From JANMZR01 sp031383555 (lineage in GTDB: Bacteria > Bacteroidota > Bacteroidia > Cytophagales > Spirosomataceae): a stretch of DNA of 14,855 bases. The position numbers and the translations under genes were made by a program. The notes beneath the pieces were generated by a model. That model was not told the origin of the DNA. It ran no database searches and saw only the letters and a program-made list of their open reading frames with translations. This document shows positions 5,611 to 14,852 of this stretch, piece after piece. How positions within the stretch are numbered: position 1 is the stretch's first letter; each line of letters begins with the position of its first letter. The stretch is from positions 1 to 14,855 of the forward strand of contig JANMZR010000053.1 in NCBI GenBank assembly GCA_031383555.1. The letters run 5' to 3'.

Positions 5611-7353
5611 ATGGATGGTTCAGTAAACCTTTTAGAGAAATCAAATTTGATAGATTACTATAGTAATTTATTAAGTTTTGATGAAATTAAATCCCTTATA
5701 CATGATTTTGAAGTACATGGCGAAAAAGTATTTAACCAATTGAAGGTGGATTTTGCAATTGTTTTCACGTTAAATGGAAGTTTTTATCTTTTGAGAGATT
5801 CATTTGGAAATACACCTCTATACTACACGGTTCACGATAACAAGATATATTACTCTATTAAGTTAATTAATCTAGTTAACCAACCTTTTTACAAGAAACA
5901 GATAAATCCAATTGAACTAAATTATTATTTTAAGAGTTCAAACACAAATTATGGTTATAATGATCAAACTATTTGGAAAGGAATTTATTCAGTTTTACCG
6001 GGTCAGGTACTAAGCATTGATTACCATTTAAAAAAAAACAATGTAAATTTTTTTAAATTAAGCACAGGTAATCAAGCTAAAAATAATGTTTTTGAATCAT
6101 TTAGAGAGGTTTTTAAAAAATCGATATTAAAAAATATACACCAAAGTAACAATGTTTCAAGCAGCTTAAGTGGAGGAATTGATTCTTCTTCAATTACTAG
6201 CATGTTGCAAAAACTTTCAAAGGATAAAATAAACACAATAGAGCTAAGAACCCCTTTTGAAATCGGAAAAGAAAGAAATTATGCTCAAGAGGTAGTTGAT
6301 ATGTGGTCCACAAATCATACAATTTTATCTAATTATCCCAATTTTTATGATTCTGAAGTGTTAAGTTGTGAAATAACTGGATCTCCTTCCTATTCTCTCT
6401 TAACGGCAGGTAGAATGCTAGGAATAATAAACATAATGAAAGAGCTTAAATCGGATACCTATTATATGGGTGAAGGTGGTGATCAGGTTTTAGGACTTCA
6501 ACGTGAATATTTGGACGAACTCATAGAAAAGGCTAATTTTCAAGAGTTAAAAGTTGCTCTATTAAAGGCCCTTGGTATAAAAGGAATTTCTAATATTGAA
6601 TTGCATAATGTTCCTTATGCAAGCTATTTCTTGAAGAGTACGCTTAAAGATTTAATTATTGAGAAGAAGATATTTAAAATAATTCTTTTTCTAAGACATT
6701 TCTATAATATAACTATCCTATCTAACTACATTAAAAAATATTTAAACAAAAAGCATTTAATTGAAGTAGATAATAGTATTGTGTTGGAGGATTTATTGAA
6801 TCAAGATATTAGAGGTGTTAATGATAATTCAAAAAATCATTTAGAGTTGCTAAAACCTGATAATTTAATAAATTTCAACTATATAAAAAACATATTTAGC
6901 TGGGAATCTATCAAGCTTAAAGAGCAAAACTTCTTAATAGGGCAAAATTATGGCATAAAATTTATTTATCCATTTTATGATAAAGGAGTTCTAGATTTCA
7001 TTTCCTCGGCAGACAAGAAATTGAATTTTGGGGATGGTTTAGGAAGAAATATAATTAGGCAATCAATGAAAGGTATTATGCCCGATTCAATTGTTAGGAG
7101 GAATAGCAAGACATTCTTTAGCCCATTTTTACATCAAGTTTTTTGGGACTTGAATTCTAATTCAGACAGTAATTTCCCTAAAAACCATTTGATATGGAAT
7201 TATATAGATTATACTTCTTTTAAAAAAATTGAGAGGCTTGTGAAAAATTCAAATTATTTTGATTTCTCTCTTTCAGGCGAATTTAATAGTTATTTAATTA
7301 CATCTCTTAAAGTATACTATTTTGGAATATGGCTTGATGTTCATTTCAAATAG
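5596..7353 (+). CDS. Asparagine-synthetase-like lasso peptide cyclase (C protein)
   Basis: The 585-aa protein has the AsnB layout: an N-terminal glutaminase-like half (about 1-150, with LLRDSFGNTPLYY at 65-77) and a C-terminal synthetase half. The latter has the ATP-binding PP-loop SGGIDSSS at 192-199, GEGGDQVLG at 292-300, YPFYDKGVLDF at 458-468, and the Arg/Lys-rich stretch ending RRNSKTFFSPF near 511. True AsnB needs Cys2 as glutamine nucleophile; here residue 2 is Ala, so glutamine use is not expected. That fits lasso C proteins, which adenylate an Asp/Glu side chain and let the core N-terminal amine attack it to close the macrolactam. ATG 5596 keeps the first beta-strand (AFFFMDG) but lies in the terminator hairpin; ATG 5611, in frame, is the alternative and would shorten the protein by five residues. 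The closeness to the precursor gene strongly supports the role. Confidence 0.85.
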   Translation: MAFFFMDGSVNLLEKSNLIDYYSNLLSFDEIKSLIHDFEVHGEKVFNQLKVDFAIVFTLNGSFYLLRDSFGNTPLYYTVHDNKIYYSIKLINLVNQPFYKKQINPIELNYYFKSSNTNYGYNDQTIWKGIYSVLPGQVLSIDYHLKKNNVNFFKLSTGNQAKNNVFESFREVFKKSILKNIHQSNNVSSSLSGGIDSSSITSMLQKLSKDKINTIELRTPFEIGKERNYAQEVVDMWSTNHTILSNYPNFYDSEVLSCEITGSPSYSLLTAGRMLGIINIMKELKSDTYYMGEGGDQVLGLQREYLDELIEKANFQELKVALLKALGIKGISNIELHNVPYASYFLKSTLKDLIIEKKIFKIILFLRHFYNITILSNYIKKYLNKKHLIEVDNSIVLEDLLNQDIRGVNDNSKNHLELLKPDNLINFNYIKNIFSWESIKLKEQNFLIGQNYGIKFIYPFYDKGVLDFISSADKKLNFGDGLGRNIIRQSMKGIMPDSIVRRNSKTFFSPFLHQVFWDLNSNSDSNFPKNHLIWNYIDYTSFKKIERLVKNSNYFDFSLSGEFNSYLITSLKVYYFGIWLDVHFK

Positions 7354-7456
7354 GAAAACCTAAAATTTGATATTTATTTTGAACATTATTAACTAATTTT
7401 ACGTGTATAAGTTTAAGTTTACTAAATTAAAATTCATTTTATTAATTTTCAACAAT

Positions 7457-10400
7457 ATGAAAAGTATTTATATTTTATTTTGTTTTTATTGTTTTTTAGC
7501 TTGCAATTTATCGTTTGCACAACCAAGCGGAAGGTTTAAAAATGAATGGATTAATTACAATCAACAGTACCTCAAAATTGTAGTGCAAACAAAAGGAATT
7601 TACAGAATTCCTAAAGCCTCAATTGAGGCTAAATTTGTACAAAGTGTTGGAGCGAACCCTCAAAAGTTTCAATTATTCCATAGAGGTGAGCAAATGGCAA
7701 TAAATGTTGATAGTGAAACCCCGAATAACTATAATTATATTGAATTTTATGCAATGAACAATGATGGACTTCAAGATAGTGCAGTCTATTTTCCTAAAAC
7801 TGCAAGATTGAACGAAAATTATAGCCTTTATTCAGATTCAACTTCTTATTTTTTGACATTAGGTCAAGCTAATGGAAAACGAATTCCTTCTACCTCGGCA
7901 GTAAATACTGGAATCGGTGCCGACGACCACTTTTTATATAAAGCAATAACAAGCTATTCGAATGAGTGGAATCAAGATATTGCAACTAGTATATTACCTC
8001 CGGCCACACAAAGTTATTATGAACCAAATGAAGGAATGTGCAGTATTTCCTATTTTCTGTATTTTAATCCACCAGATTTGCAAGATGGAACTGTTACGCC
8101 GCCTTTGGCGCCTAAGCCATTTAATACACCATTCCCATTAACAGGTTATAATGGTGGGGTAGGAGTATCCGTTAATTATGAGGCACTTATTGTAAGTAGA
8201 AACCCACAAAATAAGACTATTGGTTATGATTTGGGAAACGGAGTAGCCGGGTCATTTGGGTTGACTAATTTTAATAGCTTTAAACTTAACCAAACATTAC
8301 CAACGATCACAGGTAGTCAAATACCTGTTTACATGCAGATAACAACCAATCCTGGAATAAACGATTTTTTTTCATTAGTGTATCAAAAAGCTAAATATCC
8401 GAGAGTTTTGACTTATGTTGATAATTTAGAATACGAGACAAAACTTAACCCATCTGGTACATCTCGTGTTAGATTAACTGAGGCGAATTCAGGCATCATT
8501 GGGTATGATTTTACAGACTTTAAAAACCAGAAAAAAATTTCAACAGTGTTCAATTCAGGTGATAATACTATAGATTTATCGATTGATGGTACAGAAACTT
8601 CAAAAAATATTTGGCTAAGTCATAATGTAAAGACGCCCGCTCTTATGAGAATGGCTAATTTCAGCCAAATAGTACAAAGTGACTATAATTATTTAATTAT
8701 TACCGATCCAAGATTATCAGCAGGAGCTACAGCCTATAAAAACTATCGTGAATCAAATGACCTAAATGGAGGGAAAAAGTTTAAAGTGTTAATAAAATAT
8801 GCTCAAGATTTATATGATGAGTTTGGATATGGCGAAAGGAATCCTATTGCTGTGAGGCGATTTGCGGATTATATGACCAGTACACCTGCAAAGATGGAAT
8901 ATTTATTTTTGATTGGGAAAGGTTATACGTACACTTTTTTTTTAAGATCAAGATCAACACGTGATTTCGCTCCATCTTTCGGAAGCCCAGGTTCCGATAA
9001 TCTTTTAACAGGTGGCCTTATGGGGCTACCTATGACAATACCAGCAATACCTACAGGCAGACTAGTAGTTGGTGTTGATGATACTTTTCTTGGGCCATTC
9101 CCTGCCCCAATTGGTGATCCTGCTACCATGCCTGGTGAGGTAGTAAGCATAACAAAAATGAATCAAGAAGTTTTAAATTATCTAGAAAAGGTAAACCAAC
9201 ATGAGCATCGACTCACCAGCTCGTGGCAGAAAAATTTATTGAATGTGGTTGGACCTAAATCTGGAGGCGCCAATGGGTTAGGGGGGGAATTCTTAAGCTT
9301 GGCAACAATAACAGAAGAGCTAAGAGCTATTGCAATTGCAAGCCCATACGCAGCAAATCCGACGAATTTCCTAACAGTTAATAAGAACCCTGCAACTTTT
9401 AATTTAATGACCCAGACCTACCCTGAAGTAGCCGTGCCTGACGACTATTTTACCAAGGTAAATGGAGGAGTTGGAATATTGACATATTTTGGCCATGGTA
9501 CCGGGGTTTCTACTAGTAATAATATTGGTTTAGTGTCTAGGATTGGTTCAAACGGGCCACCAACTGGGGGCCCTGGAGAATTAAGATATAATAATAATGG
9601 TAAATATCCATTACTAATTGCTATGGGATGCGGTATTTCTAATTCATTCCAAAGAGATCCTAGCTTAACAGGAGACTGGATAAAAACTCCGGGTAGAGGG
9701 GCTATTAATACCATTGGGCAATCAACAATAAGTTATGAAATTTATGACGATAGATTTTTGCATGGATTATTTAATACATGGTTTACTGGTGCTAACACAG
9801 TAAGAAAAGGAGTAAAAAATGCAAAACCTAATGCCACCAATGCAATGCTTAATGGCGCAATAGGTGATATTCTAAAACAATCATTTATTAATGAACTCGC
9901 TCAAACCCCTGGAGCTGACCCAGCAGCCCCTAATTATGATATTATTTATGGAGCTAGTTTTCAGCAAACTATACTAGAAGGTGACCCTGCGATTCGTTTA
10001 TTACGTGACCCTCAACTTTTACCCTTATCTTTAACTTTATTGGAAGTGAAAGCCTATAATGAGGATAAAATAGTAAAGGTAAATTGGAAAACTGAAAATG
10101 AGATTGATTTCAATAAATTTGAATTAGAACGAAGTATTGATTCAAAAAAATTCGAAAAAATTGGTGAAGTTAAAGGGAAAGGAAATAATCAAGAAGTTAG
10201 TAATTATTCATTTGATGATTTTAATCCAAAAATTGGTATAAACTATTATCGTTTAAAGATGATTGATTTAGATGGATCTTTCGATTATTCTAAAATTGTA
10301 TCGACTAATTATGAAGACATTGATAACCAATTGGTTATTTTAGAAAACCCTTTCAGAAACAATCAGTTCAATTTTAAGATGATAGATTTGGAAGAGAAAT

Positions 10401-10570
10401 CAATTAAACTTTTTGATATTAAAGGTAGTAAGTTAGGAATTGAGTTATCAAAAGTTTCAGAAAATAACTACAAAGTAATTCCAAATGTAAATTTGCAAAA
10501 AGGAATTTATGTTTTTGAGGCATATAATAAAGCTGGAACGAGGTATTTTTCAAAAATAATTTCAGAGTAA
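7457..10570 (+). CDS. C25-family (gingipain/PorU-like) cysteine peptidase with C-terminal T9SS sorting domain
   Basis: From ATG 7457 the product is 1037 aa with a signal peptide (hydrophobic run ending CNLSFAQ). GTG 7403 would add 18 residues ahead of it and is less likely. The N-terminal domain starts NEWINYNQQYLKI, shared with the next gene. The caspase-like peptidase part carries H680 in TYFGHGTG and C725 in AMGCGISN, the expected C25 dyad; YGERNPIAVRRFADY precedes it. A beta-sandwich at about 860-950 (WKTENEIDFNKFELERS...) and the last 80 residues, from LENPFRNN, resemble the type A sorting module that sends Bacteroidota proteins through the type IX system. It is probably an exported surface or secreted protease rather than the sortase itself. 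It follows the cyclase gene by 103 bp on the same strand; a link to the peptide pathway is inference. Confidence 0.8.
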   Translation: MKSIYILFCFYCFLACNLSFAQPSGRFKNEWINYNQQYLKIVVQTKGIYRIPKASIEAKFVQSVGANPQKFQLFHRGEQMAINVDSETPNNYNYIEFYAMNNDGLQDSAVYFPKTARLNENYSLYSDSTSYFLTLGQANGKRIPSTSAVNTGIGADDHFLYKAITSYSNEWNQDIATSILPPATQSYYEPNEGMCSISYFLYFNPPDLQDGTVTPPLAPKPFNTPFPLTGYNGGVGVSVNYEALIVSRNPQNKTIGYDLGNGVAGSFGLTNFNSFKLNQTLPTITGSQIPVYMQITTNPGINDFFSLVYQKAKYPRVLTYVDNLEYETKLNPSGTSRVRLTEANSGIIGYDFTDFKNQKKISTVFNSGDNTIDLSIDGTETSKNIWLSHNVKTPALMRMANFSQIVQSDYNYLIITDPRLSAGATAYKNYRESNDLNGGKKFKVLIKYAQDLYDEFGYGERNPIAVRRFADYMTSTPAKMEYLFLIGKGYTYTFFLRSRSTRDFAPSFGSPGSDNLLTGGLMGLPMTIPAIPTGRLVVGVDDTFLGPFPAPIGDPATMPGEVVSITKMNQEVLNYLEKVNQHEHRLTSSWQKNLLNVVGPKSGGANGLGGEFLSLATITEELRAIAIASPYAANPTNFLTVNKNPATFNLMTQTYPEVAVPDDYFTKVNGGVGILTYFGHGTGVSTSNNIGLVSRIGSNGPPTGGPGELRYNNNGKYPLLIAMGCGISNSFQRDPSLTGDWIKTPGRGAINTIGQSTISYEIYDDRFLHGLFNTWFTGANTVRKGVKNAKPNATNAMLNGAIGDILKQSFINELAQTPGADPAAPNYDIIYGASFQQTILEGDPAIRLLRDPQLLPLSLTLLEVKAYNEDKIVKVNWKTENEIDFNKFELERSIDSKKFEKIGEVKGKGNNQEVSNYSFDDFNPKIGINYYRLKMIDLDGSFDYSKIVSTNYEDIDNQLVILENPFRNNQFNFKMIDLEEKSIKLFDIKGSKLGIELSKVSENNYKVIPNVNLQKGIYVFEAYNKAGTRYFSKIISE

Positions 10571-10587
10571 TAATAATTCGTTAAACC

Positions 10588-10633
10588 AAAAAGGACAACT
10601 ATTCGTTATTAATGACATAGTTGTCCTTTTTTT
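10588..10633 (+). terminator. Strong intrinsic terminator between the two peptidase genes
   Basis: A perfect 15-bp stem (AAAAAGGACAACTAT at 10588-10602 against ATAGTTGTCCTTTTT at 10617-10631) encloses a 14-base loop and runs into a T-tract ending at 10633. It is the strongest hairpin seen in the window. It ends 5 bp before the ATG of the next gene, so expression of that gene needs read-through or antitermination, since no good promoter is seen in the gap. Confidence 0.85.
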
Positions 10634-10638
10634 ATAAT

Positions 10639-13600
10639 ATGAAACTAAGACTTTTTATTTTCCTACTATTACTTGTCTTACAATTTAAATTTTCGTTAGT
10701 AAAGTCACAAAAACTAATAGGAAATGAATGGATAAACTATAACCAATCTTATCTGAAATTTGTCATAGACCAAACAGGAATTTATAAAATTAGTAAAGAT
10801 GATCTCGGGAAAAATGGATTTGACACCAGTAAAATTAATCCTAAAAATTTACAGCTGTTTTTTAGAGGAAGAGAATTAGCTATTTCAATTAAGGGAGAAA
10901 GCGACAATAAATTTGATGATAATGATTTTATAGAATTTTTTGCAATTAAAAACGATGGTGAGCAGGATTCCGTTGTATACAGACCTAGGGTACGGCCGAA
11001 TAAATTCCTTTCAATCTATTCGCCGAATACTGCTTATTTTTTAACGTATAACCCTAATACATTAGGCAAAAGAATTGTTGAAAATACATTTTTTAACCAA
11101 TCTATTGAGCCAGAGCAATATTATATTTCAAAAGTATTAAAAGTATTTGATGAAGACTGGAACTATGACATAGGAACTGGTGGTGTGCCTTCTCTTGTTC
11201 AAAGTTATTTTGAACCAAATGAAACATTAGTGAGTACTCCTATAGTTTTTCAAGGAGCTATTACTGATCATACCAATATTCATAAATTAGAGAATTACAT
11301 TCAAAACACAAAAACTGATATTACTTTTGAAAGTGTAATCTGTAGTAGATACGATGCTCGAAAAGTTATTTCGGTTTCTGTAGCGAATCAAAATAGTAAA
11401 ATTGCCTTAGAAAATTTCAAGTTTGGCAAAACATCCGCCAATATTAGTAGCCACCAATCCGATATTTTACCTATAAAATATAATTTTGAGTCTTCAAATT
11501 CTCCAAATATGAATGATGGGAAAAAATTTGATATGTTTTCCATACTATACTATCAAATTAAATATCCGAGAAAACCTATATTTCTTGAGAATAGTGAGTA
11601 TGAAATTTTGCCAAAAGATAATAATATAAAATCAATATTAAAACTATCGGTTGCCAACGAAAAAATTATTGGTTTTGATATTGCTGATATTTACAATCAA
11701 AAAAAACTAAATACTAAATTTGATACCGATTTAAAAGAAATAAGTGTTTCTATTGAAAATTCAAATAACAAGGTCTGGTTGAGTAGTACTTTCTTAAAGC
11801 CTAAGACTTTTGAAACAGTTAATTTCAAAAAAGAAAATTATTCTACAGTTGATTATATAATTGTTACTGACACTACTCTTATAAATGGGGCTAATAAATT
11901 CAAGGCCTACCGTGAGTCAAACTTGGGTGGAAATCATAAAATTACCCTCGCTGTAAAGCAAAGATTATTTGATGAGTTTAGTTATGGCGAAAGAAACCCA
12001 ATTGCCATAAATAGATTTATTGAGAATGTTTTCAAATATTCAAAACCTAAATATTTATTACTCTTAGGCAAATCGAGAAGTACACCAACTATTTTTAAAA
12101 CCAATGAATTGGAAGATTTAACCCCAACAATGGGTTTTCCTGCATCTGATGCACTTTTATCGGCTGGCATTAATGGAAAAAGTATTGATCTTCAGTCACT
12201 TGCAACTGGTAGATTGGCAGCATTAACCAACGAGCATATAATAGATTATTTGGAAAAAGTAAAAGAATACGAAGCATATAATAAAAATGTATCTTGGAAA
12301 AAAAGAGTCCTTCATTTAGGTGGTGGCAGAGGAGAGGGTCAAATAAATGAATTTAAATCTTTTCTAGGAAAATTAGGAGAAATTTCAAAAAATAGTAAGT
12401 TAGGTAGTGAGTTTTCGATGATGAATAAAGCAAATGCATTGGTTGGTACCGAAAATATAGATATTTCTAAACAAATAAATGATGGTATTGGGGTATTGAC
12501 TTTTATTGGTCATTCCTCATCACAAGCTTTAGATTTAAATATCGGTTTTGTTTCAGAACAAAAAGCTAATTTTAAAAATGGCCCACTCTATCCATTTATG
12601 TTTTTTAACGGCTGTGCTGCAGGAAATGTTTTCGTAAAAGCCCAATCGCTGACAAATGATTGGATTATTACGCCAAAAAAAGGTGCGATTGCAGTGTTGG
12701 CTCACTCCTATTTAAGTTATTCAACAACTAATATAGCCTATATGGAAAAGTTGTATAAAACATGGTTTTCCTCGGTGGAAATGCTTAATAAACCAATTGG
12801 CGAAGTTGTTCAAATTGTTAATGAAAATATTATTAAGGATAATCCAAATGATATTTATATGATTGCAAACACACAACAATTGATTTTACAAGGCGATCCG
12901 GCAATAAAAATATTCAATATAGATAAACCAGATTTTGAAATTGATGACAATAAATTATTTTTAAGTTCTAATATAAAAAATAAGGCAGTGGCAGTTAACG
13001 ATTCACTAAAATTGGGCATTGTTAGTTCAAACCTAGGGATATTCGAAAAAGGATCAAAATTAAATTTAACCATAAGAAAGACATATAATGATGGTAAAAA
13101 TATTGATAAACTTTTAACAATCGATGCATTTGGTTTCAATGACACTACAATTGTTCAATTAAAAAAGGAACTGAATATGAAACAAGTGGAGGTAATTTTG
13201 GACAGCGATGAGAAAATAATTGAATTGAATGAGGCCAATAATATTGCCAAAATTACATTTAATTGGGAAACTTTAAAAAATACCGAATATTATTCTACTG
13301 CAAGTTTTGTAGATCAATTGAATCCAACATTGACGGTAAAAGTTGATGGGAAGGTGCCATACAACGGAATAGAAATTACTAAAGATGCTAATGTATTTAT
13401 TTCCTTAATTGATGAAAATAGCCTAGGAATTAAATCAGATAAATTAGAAGTTTTTATTAAAAAAATCTGTGATACTTGCCAAGAAAATTCAATCAAAATA
13501 AATATTGATAAAATTGATGGTGGTATAGCTGAAATATTAGCTAATGTATCCTTAAAAAATCTTGAAGTAGGTAGCTATCAACTATTTATACAAGGCTTTG

Positions 13601-13965
13601 ATGAACAAAAAAACTCATCTGGGGAGGTATTTACATTCAATTTTAAAATAATTGAAAGCAATAGTAACATTGGGTTTAAGTTATTCCCAAATCCGATGTC
13701 CATTAACACTTTTACAAAATTTGAAATAGAAATTTTAGAAAATATGAGTGCCAATAATGCTAACTACTCGATAAATATTTTTGATATATTAGGTAAGTCA
13801 GTATATTTATCAAGTGGTAAATTAAAAGTCAGTAAAAATGAAATTTACTGGGACGGAAAAAGTAATACTGGAAATGATTTGCCAGAAGGAACTTATATTT
13901 ATAATGTTGATATAAGTTTTGAAAATAAAAACACGAAATTCAAGGGTAGAATATTGTTAAAATAA
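10639..13965 (+). CDS. porU2: PorU2-like C25 cysteine peptidase / putative type IX secretion sortase
   Basis: From ATG 10639 the product is 1108 aa with a signal peptide (MKLRLFIFLLLLVLQFKF...VKSQ). A TTG at 10621 lies in the terminator arm and would add six residues, so it is rejected. The shared N-terminal domain starts GNEWINYNQSYLKF. The peptidase core has FDEFSYGERNPIAINRF, then H625 in FIGHSSSQ and C659 in FNGCAAGN, the C25 dyad. A CARDB-like beta domain follows at about 768-875 (ending DEKIIELNEANNIAKITF), and a FlgD/T9SS-like C-terminal domain at about 1012-1108 with LFPNPM and WDGKSNTGNDLPEGTYIY. This order matches proteins called putative type IX sortase PorU2. It is clearly a paralogue of the preceding gene. 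PorU-type enzymes remove sorting domains from secreted cargo at the outer membrane; that function is inferred here. Confidence 0.8.
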   Translation: MKLRLFIFLLLLVLQFKFSLVKSQKLIGNEWINYNQSYLKFVIDQTGIYKISKDDLGKNGFDTSKINPKNLQLFFRGRELAISIKGESDNKFDDNDFIEFFAIKNDGEQDSVVYRPRVRPNKFLSIYSPNTAYFLTYNPNTLGKRIVENTFFNQSIEPEQYYISKVLKVFDEDWNYDIGTGGVPSLVQSYFEPNETLVSTPIVFQGAITDHTNIHKLENYIQNTKTDITFESVICSRYDARKVISVSVANQNSKIALENFKFGKTSANISSHQSDILPIKYNFESSNSPNMNDGKKFDMFSILYYQIKYPRKPIFLENSEYEILPKDNNIKSILKLSVANEKIIGFDIADIYNQKKLNTKFDTDLKEISVSIENSNNKVWLSSTFLKPKTFETVNFKKENYSTVDYIIVTDTTLINGANKFKAYRESNLGGNHKITLAVKQRLFDEFSYGERNPIAINRFIENVFKYSKPKYLLLLGKSRSTPTIFKTNELEDLTPTMGFPASDALLSAGINGKSIDLQSLATGRLAALTNEHIIDYLEKVKEYEAYNKNVSWKKRVLHLGGGRGEGQINEFKSFLGKLGEISKNSKLGSEFSMMNKANALVGTENIDISKQINDGIGVLTFIGHSSSQALDLNIGFVSEQKANFKNGPLYPFMFFNGCAAGNVFVKAQSLTNDWIITPKKGAIAVLAHSYLSYSTTNIAYMEKLYKTWFSSVEMLNKPIGEVVQIVNENIIKDNPNDIYMIANTQQLILQGDPAIKIFNIDKPDFEIDDNKLFLSSNIKNKAVAVNDSLKLGIVSSNLGIFEKGSKLNLTIRKTYNDGKNIDKLLTIDAFGFNDTTIVQLKKELNMKQVEVILDSDEKIIELNEANNIAKITFNWETLKNTEYYSTASFVDQLNPTLTVKVDGKVPYNGIEITKDANVFISLIDENSLGIKSDKLEVFIKKICDTCQENSIKINIDKIDGGIAEILANVSLKNLEVGSYQLFIQGFDEQKNSSGEVFTFNFKIIESNSNIGFKLFPNPMSINTFTKFEIEILENMSANNANYSINIFDILGKSVYLSSGKLKVSKNEIYWDGKSNTGNDLPEGTYIYNVDISFENKNTKFKGRILLK

Positions 13966-13993
13966 ACAAAGAAAAAAACGCTCAATAACCGTA

Positions 13994-14800
13994 ATGATAG
14001 CACTTGAAGAAATACATTATAATGATTTACAAACACAAAATATTGAAAGTGTCCACCTTAATAAAATAGTTGCAGATTTTAAAAAAAAAGGTTTTATAGT
14101 TATCAAAAACTTGTTTTCCAAAGAATACATTTCATCGTTAAACAACCACTTTCAAATAAATTATAGCGAATATTTACAGGAAAAAACTCACCCTAAAGCT
14201 ACGGAATTTGTAAAAAAAAGGTTCATAGTTACCATTGATATTAAAGATGAATTCAACTCGTCTAATTTGTACTCAAACCCAATAATTTTTCAAATATTAA
14301 ATAAGCTTTTTACAGATAAAATAATAATAAGTGATTTTCATTGTGTTACTGCACTTCCAGGTGCCGGTGACATGCCTATTCATAAAGATGGATGCATTTT
14401 TGATGGAAATCCATTAACTCCGCTTTTACCTCCTCATGCTATTGGTTTGCTTATTCCGTTAATACCTTTCACAAAAGAAAATGGGGCAACAAAATTTTGG
14501 CCTGGTAGCCACTTAAACATTAATAAGCAAGAGTTTGAATATAATAATGATATGGATTATTATGATGCTGTTTTAGATATTGGCTCATGTATTCTAATGG
14601 ACTATAGACTGGTTCATAAAGCAAATCCAAATTTATCTAATGAAATAAGACCTTTACTTTATATTAACTATTCGGCCATCTGGTATTTTGACCTTGATAC
14701 TTTTAAAAAGCAGACTCCGTTGAAAATCGATGATGAAAATTTTGAGAAAGTGCCTGATGAATTTAAATATCTTTTTTTAAGAAGAAATATTTTCAAATAA
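13994..14800 (+). CDS. PhyH-family 2OG-Fe(II) dioxygenase, candidate tailoring hydroxylase
   Basis: The 268-aa protein is a phytanoyl-CoA dioxygenase-type enzyme. The N-terminal helix region contains KKGFIVIKNLFSKEYI (31-46). The iron facial triad is H130 and D132 in PIHKDG and H208 in DYRLVHKANPN, with R219 in EIRPLLY as the 2-oxoglutarate contact. NGATKFWPGSH (163-173) is the usual family loop. No key residue is missing. It has no signal peptide, so it acts in the cytoplasm, where RiPP tailoring takes place. It starts 28 bp after the second peptidase stop and is probably co-transcribed with it. Iron/2OG enzymes hydroxylate some lasso peptides, for example at the ring-forming Asp, so a tailoring role is plausible; PhyH enzymes also act on free amino acids and small metabolites. 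Confidence 0.85.
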   Translation: MIALEEIHYNDLQTQNIESVHLNKIVADFKKKGFIVIKNLFSKEYISSLNNHFQINYSEYLQEKTHPKATEFVKKRFIVTIDIKDEFNSSNLYSNPIIFQILNKLFTDKIIISDFHCVTALPGAGDMPIHKDGCIFDGNPLTPLLPPHAIGLLIPLIPFTKENGATKFWPGSHLNINKQEFEYNNDMDYYDAVLDIGSCILMDYRLVHKANPNLSNEIRPLLYINYSAIWYFDLDTFKKQTPLKIDDENFEKVPDEFKYLFLRRNIFK

Positions 14801-14818
14801 TTCCTTTTTGAATTTTTC

Positions 14819-14852
14819 TAAGGCCGTAAAGCTTTTAATTCGGCTCTTTTTT
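14819..14852 (+). terminator. Intrinsic terminator after the PhyH gene
   Basis: AAGGCCG (14820-14826) pairs with CGGC-T-CTT (14841-14848, one bulged T) around a 14-base loop, followed by a run of T to 14852. The last three bases of the window are ATG, which may be the start of a further gene lying directly against the T-run, as at the two other terminators in this locus. Confidence 0.55.

Noticed and set aside
5596..7353. Ordinary glutamine-dependent asparagine synthetase AsnB
   Set aside because: Residue 2 is Ala rather than the required Cys, and the gene lies directly after a peptide with the lasso leader pattern.
7403..7456. GTG start at 7403 for the first C25 peptidase
   Set aside because: It would put 18 Lys/Phe-rich residues ahead of a normal signal peptide that starts properly at ATG 7457.
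8923..9714. Minus-strand ORFs inside the first C25 peptidase gene
   Set aside because: They are shadows of the Gly/Pro-rich coding sequence on the plus strand, without start context or domain.
10621..10638. TTG start at 10621 for the second C25 peptidase
   Set aside because: It lies in the 3' arm of the terminator hairpin; ATG 10639 begins a clean signal peptide.
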